A stretch of DNA of 64,000 bases from Gracilaria gracilis (Eukaryota; Rhodophyta; Florideophyceae; Gracilariales; Gracilariaceae), in assembly GCA_030374805.1 (NCBI GenBank), contig JARGSG010000075.1:186001-250000 (forward strand), read 5' to 3'. Positions 49,401-58,180 of the stretch are shown one piece after another. The notes beneath the pieces were generated by a model. It was not told where the DNA came from. It did not search any database and was given only the letters and a program-made list of their open reading frames with translations. The translations under genes and the position numbers were made by a program. How positions within the stretch are numbered: the first letter of the stretch is position 1; every line of letters begins with the position of its first letter.

Positions 49401-51932
49401 AGCCTGAGTGTTCAGGTTTCCCTTCTTGTACTGCACGTCGAAGTCGAACTCCGATAATCTTAGCCTCCACCGCATCAAGCGGCCAGAGGGCTCCGCAATC
49501 GAGAGAAGCCATCGCAGAGCCGAATGGTCGGTATGAACGGTAAAATGTCCTCCCATGAGGTACGGTCGCAGCGTCTGGAGAGCCCAGACTACTGCTAAGC
49601 ATTCTTTTTCGGGTACCGAGTAATTCCTTTCATGCACGTTAAGGCTTCGAGACCAAAAACCAATTGGAAGTCGTTCGCCACTCTCCGTGGTCTGAAACAG
49701 GGCACAGCCGATCTGAAAATTGCTGGCATCCGTATCGATGGCATAGGGCAATCCGAGTTTCGGCAGGGAAAGAATTGGCGGCGAAGTTACTGCGTCAATG
49801 AGCGATGAGAATGCCGTTGCCTTACGGTCATCGAATGGTTCCAGTTTCACTGGCTGTCCCTTTCGCAAGAGTTCATTCAATGGAGCTGCTATATCCGCGA
49901 AGTGCGGAATAAAACGGCGGTAGACATTGCAAAGGCCGAGGAAGGATCGCAGTTCTGTTTGAGTCCGTGGGTGTTTAGCCTCCTTGAGGGACCGCACGCG
50001 TACAGCGTCTATCGATAGCCGTCCCGGACGGATTATGTGGCCGAGATATTTCACGGTATCGGTAAAGAACTCGCACTTCTTCAACTTCAGTGTAATGCCT
50101 GCCTCTCGTAGGACTCGCATCACCTCCCGAACGTGGGTCAAGTGCTCGTCCAGGTTACTGGAGAACACAATGATGTCATCCAGGTATACCAGGCACGTTT
50201 TCCACTTAAAGCGGGCAAGCAAAATGTCCACTGCTCTTTGGAAAGTGGCAGGGGCGTTCGTGAGCCCGAAGGGCATCCGGTTGAATCGGTATAGTCCTTG
50301 ATGACATACAAACGCCGTTTTACCACGGTCCTCTGCCCTAACTGGGACTTGCCAATATCCCCAGTTCGCGTCGAGGGTCGTGAACACTTTTGCGCTTCCG
50401 AGCGAATCGATACACTCGTCCATCCTCGGGATGGGATACACGTCCTTGACGGTAGCCGCGTTAAGCTTGCGGTAATCGATACAAAAACGCCAAGACCCAT
50501 CGGGTTTGGGAGCGAGTACCACGGGCGAGGCCCATGGCGACTGGGCCGGTTCAATGACTCCGGCGCGGAGCATCTTCTCGACTTGAGTCTTCTCTTCTTC
50601 CCGGGCTGTTGGTCCTGTCCTGTAGGGGTGTTGCGAGATTGGCCGAGTGTTCGGCATCAAATCTATCCGATGTTCGGTGATCCCAATTTTCCCAAGGGAA
50701 CCGTCCCACATGGGGGTGACCTCACGTAGCATATCCCGTAACTTCTCACGGTGAGACTCTGGGACATGGTTAAAGTCTAGAGACTCGAGCTCCTGTACGG
50801 GGTCCTTCTTCTCAGATCCAGGTGATTCTGGCCTTCCTTCCGACAGTGTCGGCGTTGCTTCTTTCGACGAGTTCAACACTTCTTTACCCGACGAGTTCGG
50901 CTCAGCGTCTCCCGACGAAGTCTTTGGTGCAGTTGTGTCAGCGCACTTCCCCTCTCCCTCCTCAGCTTCGAGAATTCCGAGAACCTCGGCGGTAGAGACC
51001 TGTGTGGGTACAATAGCCACCGGGTGTGGTAACATGGAACCAATGACTTGGTTCTTTACCAACCTTTGTTGGGAGGAGCTGAAATTAGCAACCAATACCC
51101 TGAAGGGCTTTTCTGGCTCAACAAGTACAATCCCTTTCGCGAGGGCCACGTTCTGCCTTTCGTAAAGGTGAGGCAATGGCTCAACGGTTTGCAGGCCGTG
51201 CTGTAGGGACGTGACCGTGACCCATGTCTGGGATTCCGGTGGAATGCAAATAGACCGAGCCACTCGGAGCTTCGTAGATGAACGGTGCGATTCCGCTGGC
51301 TGCTGGGCCACTGGCAATGGAACTTGCTTCTTGAAAGCCTTTCGTAAAGGTCGCCGAACAATTGGCACTGTTGTGCCGTCCTCCAGCTCGACGGTCCTTT
51401 TCCGTGGTCGAATTGCTTCGACAAAACGGTCGCAGAAATCACATCCGAGTATGACCGGCGCAGCTAAGCGCTTGCAGACTATAAAGTCCAAGCGGACAAC
51501 GCAACGGCCAAGCCTGACAATCAGGTCAATTACTCCCACGATTGAAAGGGGCCTATTGTTTGCATCCGCTATCTCGGTCGGCGGGGCCGGCCGAATCTGA
51601 GACAATAACTGCGGCGGAATAAGCGATTTAACCAAAAAGTTTGGACCAGCACCCGTGTCGAGAACGGACAACTGCCGAACCATATAATGGTCGGATATCC
51701 CGAGGTCGGCGAAAACTTTGTAGTTTCGTTTCGCCATGACCAGGACTCTATCCGGAGCGCGGAAATTGCGTGACCGTACCCACGGGCGACGGAGAACACC
51801 GAGATGTTCCGAGTCCACGTCTGTCGTGGCCATCTTCCTCGTAAGGATCGTGACCGGGGAGCGAGTCTTTGCAACCTCCGGCGCAGTTGAGCTCGACTGC
51901 GTTTGCGCTGCTCCTTCAAAGGAGGCTCCCAT
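46455..51932 (-). CDS. Element 2 Pol: protease, RT, RNase H, integrase, chromodomain
   Basis: 1825 codons without a stop, entered from gag by a -1 shift. Protease has SVLDTGAGPNFLV and VILGCDFCD. RT has the catalytic YLDD (nt 50175-50186). RNase H has AIDTDASNFQIGC. Integrase has the HHCC site (HLSHYAKLSAHPGG ... CSGCAKNR) and DDE residues in FVAIDILVEF, LLSDNGSQF and SNGQVERFNRT. About 400 residues rich in Thr, Pro, Ser and Glu follow (nt about 46,700-48,000), an unusually long disordered linker, then a chromodomain RIVKHGLDSTGELVYQVRWY ending near DKAQVG. All key residues are present, so the enzyme set looks functional. Confidence 0.96.
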   Translation of the reverse strand: MGASFEGAAQTQSSSTAPEVAKTRSPVTILTRKMATTDVDSEHLGVLRRPWVRSRNFRAPDRVLVMAKRNYKVFADLGISDHYMVRQLSVLDTGAGPNFLVKSLIPPQLLSQIRPAPPTEIADANNRPLSIVGVIDLIVRLGRCVVRLDFIVCKRLAAPVILGCDFCDRFVEAIRPRKRTVELEDGTTVPIVRRPLRKAFKKQVPLPVAQQPAESHRSSTKLRVARSICIPPESQTWVTVTSLQHGLQTVEPLPHLYERQNVALAKGIVLVEPEKPFRVLVANFSSSQQRLVKNQVIGSMLPHPVAIVPTQVSTAEVLGILEAEEGEGKCADTTAPKTSSGDAEPNSSGKEVLNSSKEATPTLSEGRPESPGSEKKDPVQELESLDFNHVPESHREKLRDMLREVTPMWDGSLGKIGITEHRIDLMPNTRPISQHPYRTGPTAREEEKTQVEKMLRAGVIEPAQSPWASPVVLAPKPDGSWRFCIDYRKLNAATVKDVYPIPRMDECIDSLGSAKVFTTLDANWGYWQVPVRAEDRGKTAFVCHQGLYRFNRMPFGLTNAPATFQRAVDILLARFKWKTCLVYLDDIIVFSSNLDEHLTHVREVMRVLREAGITLKLKKCEFFTDTVKYLGHIIRPGRLSIDAVRVRSLKEAKHPRTQTELRSFLGLCNVYRRFIPHFADIAAPLNELLRKGQPVKLEPFDDRKATAFSSLIDAVTSPPILSLPKLGLPYAIDTDASNFQIGCALFQTTESGERLPIGFWSRSLNVHERNYSVPEKECLAVVWALQTLRPYLMGGHFTVHTDHSALRWLLSIAEPSGRLMRWRLRLSEFDFDVQYKKGNLNTQADALSRLPTAAEAEPVDDLEIPCFFMEDDEDEDLEGWDVYDAVLAVSDTEPVPGSFVPITPEELIREQYTDPFCNKVRARLNGGAQLPFGINDQGFLVRTVTDRPQIGVPHSLQSRVLHLSHYAKLSAHPGGRKLYYTLRKDFYWPAMAFDAYATARGCSGCAKNRVKLRKYSKQLVLFPARAPLEFVAIDILVEFIRTRRGNQFLLVITDRFSKLVRTVPLTTITASAVAQAFVTHWVFVYGPPIDLLSDNGSQFTAKFFQDVCRILDIKNWFTTTYHPQSNGQVERFNRTMLNALRTFVADHPSEWDLYTDAVTYAYNTQVHRTTQISPFELVLSRVPPSVAVEPQPTLDKFLSPRLHRDAWKQWLKQIIPVVGQQIAKAQAAYKRNFDARVRKNAPHIKEGGYVFLRKEYYNPEKEKRHKLSPIADGPYRVISTTDTTVVLDVKGEHERFSRDRVTPAPPPEPTVQEAHPRLTRSDATLAAPLAISRDAPLGLSILPHAARGLADLPTESERTPKIGPDAYVHTRIVPTTGIIAPGPAAPAKEGEGDAHSGCTAPLQSTPLQTDTAPSRDTARNGVEVALPSRTENARTCDSKRPVESPMSRDAQLWSSTSPLQAKSSLRETTPKQDAQTRNSSGAVQNPTSGSTPGDAPLLRNGEETDVAPTAEETDHSEEKLVAKDRAVTADPSLGGAIDLVDNGTRTAGHTATSVQVDTTLGGQKPIKFDARTARHGPRTVDEPPPLKDDNAYDNSRRGHARATESDEPSKTGRSVIDTAHHGAATVGTTQSAVGGEPSSTGVTEHRSLAPHTEVGFPSMGKISPEHRKLGVRPDGIRQQPQKQVAPDPSLGSVTLRGAPWGAQPRPGVQDALPPRRKSKAITRDRHDSGRAVRPANEDLSNASGEDPLVKAPKRSVYEREFVVDRIVKHGLDSTGELVYQVRWYGYPPSEDTHEPIEHLPRSKVLPYHRKTGTPTPETLDKAQVG

Positions 51933-51934
51933 GC

Positions 51935-51944
51935 TCAGTTTTTC
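51935..51944 (-). promoter_or_regulatory. Candidate -1 frameshift heptamer at the element 2 gag stop
   Basis: On the minus strand GAAAAAC is followed at once by TGA, with gag codons AAA AAC TGA. Slipping back one base gives GAA AAA CTG and enters pol. A possible CTCC/GGAG stem lies about 13 bases downstream. Element 1 has GGAAAAC in the same phase. Confidence 0.5.
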
Positions 51945-53953
51945 TGAGGGTCGCCGCTATTTTGCGGAGCCGTTGGGCTCGCAGATGCGGCTGCTGCTTC
52001 ACCTTGATGCGGTGAAGATTCCTGTTTTCCAGGCTGAGTATCCGCCTTCGCACGAAGGTACGATTTGTCGGGAACACGTTCCCGCTCGGCGGGCGTCAAC
52101 GACTCATAATGGAGAACAATTTTTGCCATCTCCCTGAATGGTAACATACAGTTCGGGGCAATATGACCAGGTCTGTAGCAAACATGGCATATGTGCTGGC
52201 GAAGAGAATCCGCATTGGGCGGCCTTCGTTCCTGTCTCGGGGGGTAGGGATCCCTCCACCCGGGACGGGAGTTTCTGTATCCGCCAGAGTGCGGCACTGG
52301 CAATGCCGGAACATGATTACCGGCGTACAGAGCAGGATCCGAATCTTCGGTTGTCGGTCCCATCGTGGATGGCAGGTCCGACGTTGCCAAAGATTGGTCA
52401 CTCTGCACTAGGTGCACGTTGTCGTAGTTGGCATGAGCTGAACCTCTCGATTGATGCTGTGATAAATCCCTCTCTTCCAGATGGAATAGACGGCGTGTGC
52501 GAGACTTAATGCCGGCACGTGCCCGTGCCGCATCACCCTCAGCTTGGGCAAATTGAACCAGCTCCAAGTAGGAGATCTTGCGCTTGTTCTCCCGATAACG
52601 GGCTCCCAAAGTCCTAATCGAGGGAACCAAGCCATCCACAAACATGGTACATCGCTCGGCCGCGGAGTAGACGTTCCCACAGCGGTGAAAGGCCTTATTC
52701 AACCGTGTAGAATAAACGGTCTCCGTCTCTTCCGGTCCTTGCTTCGTGTCGCGCAATGCGAGTATGGCCTCTTGAATTGCGTTCCCTGTAGCGTAGGATC
52801 GCAGGAGGTACTGTACAGCCTCTGGCCAACAGGTCACTCCTCCCTCGGAGGCACGAGACGATCCGCGGACAGAGTTGTACTGGTCCTCGGCCATACCTTT
52901 TAAAAAGTAAGGCAGTGCGATGTAGGCTTGCGCCTCAGACATCCGAAGTACATCGGCTTCCCCAACATATCGGGCGAGAAAGTCCAACACTAGGATTGGA
53001 TCCCGCCCAGAGAACTTATTGGGCTTCAGTGTGAGCTCCAGCCTCTTAATGTGGTCTTTCACTCGTCCAGTCCCGCGAGGGGTCCTTTCTCCACTGGAGT
53101 CTTCCAGCCGATAATATCGGTACGACAGCAACTTCCGATACAATAAATTCGTCGGCTTCAGTTCCTTGAGTCCAAGGTGCTTTCGTCCTTTAGAACGGCT
53201 CCGGGCAACGCCTTGCGTGGCCTCGGTGGCCCGGGAACGGGTAGCACGAGAGCGTGGGGGCTCGTCCTCACTTTCCGAAGAATCGGTTGACGAATCCCTG
53301 ACTTGGGCATTAGACTCAGAGGATGAAGAAGAGGACGAATCAGGTTCCAATTTAACCTTTCTCTTCTTTCCCGCATGGCGGTCCTTGGAGCGGTGCGACT
53401 TCCGAGAACCTTCGGAAACCGGCACGCCGGGCGCCACAGCATCGTGAATGATGGTGTGCTCGACCGTTGCCAGACGGGCCGCTAAGCGGTTTAAACGATC
53501 AGCTGCCTGCTCATGCAGGACAGCCGATTCCTTTCGGTCTTCCATGATCTGGTTGACATCAGACCGTAAGACACGGACGTCTTGCGAAACATCCCGAACA
53601 TCGGCTTCGTACAGCCGTTGCCGGAGTTTCGTAATGTCGTGAATCAGAGCCACGTGAGAGTTTTGCATCACGCGCACTTGTGCCTCTAATTCACGGAGGG
53701 TATACTCGTCGGACCTCGACGACACGGCTTCAGCCGCTTGCGCGGAATTAGCCGGTCCTTGAGCTGGTGGGGCCCCATTGTTGGTAAGGGGACCCCGGGA
53801 AGCCGGTGCTTGAGCGGTATCACCCGGGACGTTCAGTACATCCGTTGGTAACGGCGGGAGGCTCTGAGCCAGTCCAGATGATTCCGGTGGTCCGGCAATT
53901 GGGCCAGGTGCAGACCCAGCCTTCGAGCGACCGTTGTTACGGCGAGATGTCAT
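51935..53953 (-). CDS. Element 2 Gag
   Basis: ATG 53953 (MTSRRNNGRSKAGS) to TGA 51935-51937, 672 residues. A Pro/Ala-rich start leads to a coiled-coil-like segment (RELEAQVRVMQNSH ... ITKLRQRLYEADV, about residues 90-175), a Ser/Asp/Glu-rich charged stretch, the capsid core (LTLKPNKFSGRDPILVLDFL ... about 290-460), and a CCHC knuckle CHVCYRPGHIAPNC near residue 600. The codon order and knuckle match element 1 gag, which is more diverged. The stop is followed almost at once by pol in the -1 frame. Confidence 0.93.
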   Translation of the reverse strand: MTSRRNNGRSKAGSAPGPIAGPPESSGLAQSLPPLPTDVLNVPGDTAQAPASRGPLTNNGAPPAQGPANSAQAAEAVSSRSDEYTLRELEAQVRVMQNSHVALIHDITKLRQRLYEADVRDVSQDVRVLRSDVNQIMEDRKESAVLHEQAADRLNRLAARLATVEHTIIHDAVAPGVPVSEGSRKSHRSKDRHAGKKRKVKLEPDSSSSSSSESNAQVRDSSTDSSESEDEPPRSRATRSRATEATQGVARSRSKGRKHLGLKELKPTNLLYRKLLSYRYYRLEDSSGERTPRGTGRVKDHIKRLELTLKPNKFSGRDPILVLDFLARYVGEADVLRMSEAQAYIALPYFLKGMAEDQYNSVRGSSRASEGGVTCWPEAVQYLLRSYATGNAIQEAILALRDTKQGPEETETVYSTRLNKAFHRCGNVYSAAERCTMFVDGLVPSIRTLGARYRENKRKISYLELVQFAQAEGDAARARAGIKSRTRRLFHLEERDLSQHQSRGSAHANYDNVHLVQSDQSLATSDLPSTMGPTTEDSDPALYAGNHVPALPVPHSGGYRNSRPGWRDPYPPRQERRPPNADSLRQHICHVCYRPGHIAPNCMLPFREMAKIVLHYESLTPAERERVPDKSYLRAKADTQPGKQESSPHQGEAAAASASPTAPQNSGDPQKN

Positions 53954-54034
53954 TGTCCGCCGAAGCAATCGGGAGTTTTAAACGAACGGATGCGCATCAG
54001 TTTCCACTACAACAAAAGTTGGCCAGAAAGCCGA

Positions 54035-54052
54035 TTCTAGGTCGGGAGACCA
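54035..54052 (-). other. Element 2 primer binding site
   Basis: Minus strand TGGTCTCCCGACCTAGAA starts 2 bp inside the 5' LTR edge. It is the same sequence as in element 1. Confidence 0.8.
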
Positions 54053-54054
54053 CT

Positions 54055-54907
54055 TGTGGGGCAAAGCCGGGAACGGAAGGAAAGAACACAAACCGCGCCA
54101 GCGGCTACGCAACCAAGGTGTTCAGCCTTGCTCCCTATTGGGGCAGAGCAGTGGCAGAACCCTCCGATGAGGCCGAAACGTGCCGGGCGTAACTCCGGGC
54201 GGCTTCTTCCTGACTTACAGACGAAGGTTGGGGGGTGGCAATCGGGGTGCCAACAGGATGGATTCCACTGGGTGTGGCGTATCCCGTAGCAAAAGGGGCG
54301 AGATAGAAGGTAGCAAAATGAGCCGCACTGCGGAGCACAGACTCGTGAGAGCGGGGAATAATCCCGCGACAAAAAGGGGCAAACCTGTACAACAGGGCGA
54401 AGTGTAACGAAGCCGTAAGACGGGAAAACAGAAAGAGTGTATGGAAGAATAATAAATAAGAGGCCGTAACGACGGATCGGTGCTTCTCGGTGACGGAGGT
54501 GGATAAATTGTCCGGATAAGCGGCGGTATTCCCCGGGAATGGGGCGAAAGACCGTGCACAAGCGGAACTCAAGCTAGAGCCAAGGCCTCGTTGAGGTTTA
54601 CTTCCCCGTACAGTGGCGGCAAGTGCCGCCACTTATATACGGCTGACAAATATCACTAAAATATCTAAGTACCCGGCACGCCGGCCAACACTACCCACGT
54701 GTACCTCCGTGGCACCATTGCAACGGCGCATCCGGTAATCGCGCGCGGGCACACACGTGTCGCGCCAATCCTACCCTTCATAGGCGGATCCCTAATCCGG
54801 GCCCAATAGGCAAATAGACTTCATAATAGTAGGAAGTTCAGCCGAAAATAACAACGGATATATGAGTGGCATCCCCCTCAGTCCCTGCCAAGGGCAATTG
54901 CTCTACA
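54055..54907 (-). repeat. Element 2 5' LTR
   Basis: 853 bp, nearly identical to 43462-44315, with the same TATA and hairpin on the minus strand. Confidence 0.95.
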
Positions 54908-55115
54908 GAAATTCGGACAAAAGTGCTCTTGTAGCTCTCAAGAGTTCGCGACACACGACCTCGACTGTACCATTAGACCATGGGCAGTAGGCGAGAGTAA
55001 AGTGGTGCGAAGACTTCAGAGTCTCCCGCAAAAGATCGACCAGTTCATTCTTGAAGTGGGAACCGCGATCGGAGAATACTTGAGGTATTACCGACCGTTT
55101 GGAATCGCCACGACG
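54908..55115 (-). pseudogene. Family D Gypsy integrase core, upstream half
   Basis: Minus strand reads VIPQVFSDRGSHFKNEL, then LKSSHHFTLAYCPWSNGTVE and VVCRELLRATRALLSEF, joining 43461 once element 2 is removed. It has the second Asp (FSDRG) and the Glu (NGTVE) of the DDE triad. The copy near 18780-18970 reads LSDQGSNF ... NLSYCP ... SNGTVEVVCHEILRA. Similarity stops near 55115, where the N-terminal part of integrase is absent. Confidence 0.88.
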
Positions 55116-56234
55116 ACTATATCATCGTACAGGCACCGCGCGGACGAAATGTCAGTGCTGACCAATTAATTTTTATTGGAGGATCAGGAGCTGACGTTCC
55201 GCCACCCACTGCACATGAGATACGCTATACACTCGCTTCGTCGCGGCGTCGCATCGCGTCCAATTCGTACGGTCGCTCGCCCGTATGGTCACAATGAGCA
55301 CTGACGGTCCTTCGACCGCCACCTCATTTACGAAAAAGGACCACCGCTTCGGACACGGCGTACCCGTACGGACACGCGTTCGACCGCTAAGGGATCATCC
55401 GCCGTACGCTCTCCGTCGAGACGTGCGGCGCGCGCCAATACGCGTACCCGCCAGACACCCTCCATCGAGACGTGCCGGGTGTACCGAATGGATCCTCATC
55501 GGGCGTTTCTCCTTCGAGACGAACCGCACGGAAAGACACGGATACACGCACGCCTTCGCTGCCGTCAGTACCCGTCTTCACGCCCGCTCGTACTTAACAC
55601 GGCAAGCGTCCCCAACGGTTCCGTCCATATGGTGTCTCCTCTACTTAGGGAAATCGGGCATGGCTTCGCCCCGCCCATCCTGGGCAAAATTTTCCGAAAG
55701 CGGACGCTGTGGCTCCCCGTAACCCGTATGGACTCCACGCACGCGTGCTGCGTGTTACCGAATGGATGACACCAAGCGCAGACCTCGCGGTAGGCGGGGC
55801 TGACGACTTCGAAGCCCTGCCGGACACGCCCCGTGTGGCGACCGTCGCGGATGCCCTACAGGACGAGATGCGCATTTCCGATCGGACTCGAACGTACGCG
55901 AGGCCAAGCACGTTGACGGTACTCGAACGATTGCCTACGGTCTGCACAGGTATAACAGTTGCGCCCACCCCGGATCACGCCTCGGACGGCTTCGATCCCC
56001 CATTCGCGCACCAGTGCGTTTCGCTCCGCTCGGCTTGGACCTCCACCACGCGTACTTAGGATCCTTTTCGTCGCGCCCGCTCTGGAAATTTTGGCATGGC
56101 TTCGCCCCGCCCTTTCCGGGCAAAATTTCCGAACGGACACTATGGCGTCCTCTCAACCATGCGGACAGACGCGTAGCGACTTGACGACACTACGCGGCGC
56201 TCCGAGGGCGGAGCGCAAGTGTAGGAGGGGGATC
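55116..56234 (+). repeat. 3' non-coding region of another Gypsy, dyad rich
   Basis: No gene. A polypurine tract and an LTR like that of element 1 follow it, so it is probably the 3' region of a related Gypsy. It carries short dyads with core CCGTA(C/T)GG (near 55281, 55363 and 55723), ACC-GAAT-GGA twice, CTCC-N-TCGAGACG three times, and a repeated ~55-bp block with CATGGCTTCGCCCCGCCC at about 55659 and 56095. Confidence 0.5.
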
Positions 56235-56710
56235 TGTAGTATAGTGGGCCCGAGTTGGTGCATGGTGTATCCGATCGGCCGTTCACGTACGAAGGGGTAG
56301 TGCACGATGGGCTGGTGCCGTGGCACCGCCACGTGTATGATTTGGTGATCAAGTGCCGGACGGGTTGGCACAGCGTACAAGTTGGCCACGTGTACGGACT
56401 TGGTAGTGACAGTGCAAATTAGACCGATCGTACAGTAGTTAGTAATGGGGCCCAGACCCGATATTTAGTTGTAGCTCGGATCTCCCGAGGCCCCAATCGT
56501 AAACGACAAGCATCTTCTGCCGAACGTCTTCTTCGCTAGTTTGCACTAACGATAGACCGCACGGCTACTCCTTTATTGGGTTTCTCAGACCGTTCGTACC
56601 CTTCCGCACGTTCCTGTACGTGCCTGGTGATACCAATCGTCCACTCTCCCCTCGACCGCCCGGTGCTTCCGCCCCTTCTCTCCGCTCGGATTCATTACAG
56701 TCACAAGACT
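56235..56710 (+). repeat. LTR related to element 1 (3' or solo)
   Basis: TGTAGTATAG follows GTAGGAGGGGGATC; element 1 has TGTAGTACAA after GGAAGGGGGTC. GTTGGTGC follows within 20 bp in both. The remainder is too diverged to align by eye and the end near 56710 is a guess. Confidence 0.5.
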
Positions 56711-58180
56711 GTACGCTACCGCCGCTCCCGTCTCAAGACCGCTTCGGACTCTCTCCCTTTTTGTGCATTATACCACAAACTTCTTCGTGAGACTGCGGTT
56801 TTCCCGCCAAAGGCGATGCTCCACACTATTTTTGACCTTTTCCAAGAGCGTAGGTACCTTATATAGTGTGAACCACACTATAAACGGCACCGGACTAATT
56901 CAGCACCCACCTAAGTTGCGGTCATTAGATGTAGTATAAATTATGAATCGATACATATTAGGATATGCCAGTCAAAGTTAAACGTTCAGAACGAAGTAAG
57001 AAACGCTTGATGGACAAAATTTTCGTCAAGTTTTTGCGAAGAAAACTTCCAACTGAAATAGTTCTGCTTCTAAGTGCACAATATATGTACAAGCTATTCA
57101 TTTCTGTATGCTTTATCACGCTCAAAAGACAAATCTTTGTAAACTGCAAAGCTAAACCAAGTGTAAAACATAGACACTCTTAACAAACTGACGTACCACC
57201 AGCATCTATAAAATTAATGCTGTTGATAACGGTCATCATTATTGTGCTCACATTTTGCAAAATACTTATAAGTTTTTTATTCGTTTTATGATGTAGAACC
57301 TAAGAATACCATTTGAAAACCTAACTTAGGTCTGTAACGACAAAAACTATTACTTCGCGAATAATGTGAGGAAAGAAATCAAATCCTTCACAAAACAGAC
57401 CACAAGTTGTGCTATCTTTGGGTCAATAAAATCTTTTTTGCTTCCTAAAATTTGTCTAGACGACAATACTAAGGAATGACGCAATTATATATATTTTATT
57501 ATTTAAAAAAGATTTCCAAATTCAACAAAGTAATCAAATGAAAGATAGCCGAAGATTGAAAACAGTAGTGTTCATCCTATCTATAAGAAACTTTTTTGCT
57601 TTCCTTATAGTCTAAAAAATGGTTTAAAAGAATTTTGTGACTTTTTGTGGGCGCCAGAAAATCAATCTTTTTAAAAATGTCAATAGAATAAATAAAAAAG
57701 TTTTACCGTGATTTAATACGTAATGCATGCTCTGAAAGGCCTTTTTCTGAAGAGTTCTGTACACCGAAATGCGATTTTGCAGTTATCTTGTTCGTTTTAT
57801 TACAACAATGCAACATTCCGTTCATGTAAACCATTAATTTTGATAAAAGTATATGTGTACTCGATATCTAGAAGAAAAGATCTTCGAGTTGGAAGGGCTT
57901 TTATAGGTAACTATTCCAAAAAACCTCGGTACCAAGAATCTTCTGTTTCTTGGTACCCGACAAGGGTTTAACGTAGGTATGGTATTGCACTGGTCCTATC
58001 AAAAAAGTTTTGCATTCATAAAGCCCCAGAGGATGTGTGCCACCTTATAAGAACAGAAACGCCTCAACACACACAAATTTGCTTATGTAACCTCGTCGTT
58101 TTTTTTACGATGTAGATAAGAAGGGGACTTCTTGACTGGCCAGAGGCTACTAGGATCTCTAGCCACTTTTCCTCAGAAAG
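56711..58180. other. AT-rich spacer
   Basis: No supported gene. Contains a perfect hairpin TATAGTGTG-AAC-CACACTATA at 56862-56882. From 56940 it is strongly AT-rich, with frames that look random. Confidence 0.45.

Larger units (their letters stand above)
43462..54907 (-). mobile_element. Element 2: complete Ty3/Gypsy element with an extra antisense ORF
   Basis: An 11.4-kb element: LTRs 43462-44315 and 54055-54907 (TGTGGGG ... CTCTACA; about 9 substitutions and 2 small indels between them, near 98.8% identity). The primer binding site is next to the right LTR, so transcription runs on the minus strand. Gag (53953-51935) and pol (51932-46455) have no stops. A plus-strand ORF (44370-46166) lies between pol and the 3' LTR. 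With intact ORFs and similar LTRs it may be active or recently active. The 5-bp duplication GAAAT is perfect. Confidence 0.96.

Noticed and set aside
54037..54632. Frames of 114-174 codons inside the LTRs of element 2 (also 43375-44038)
   Set aside because: They recur simply because the LTR is repeated; no ORF is expected there and no motif is seen.
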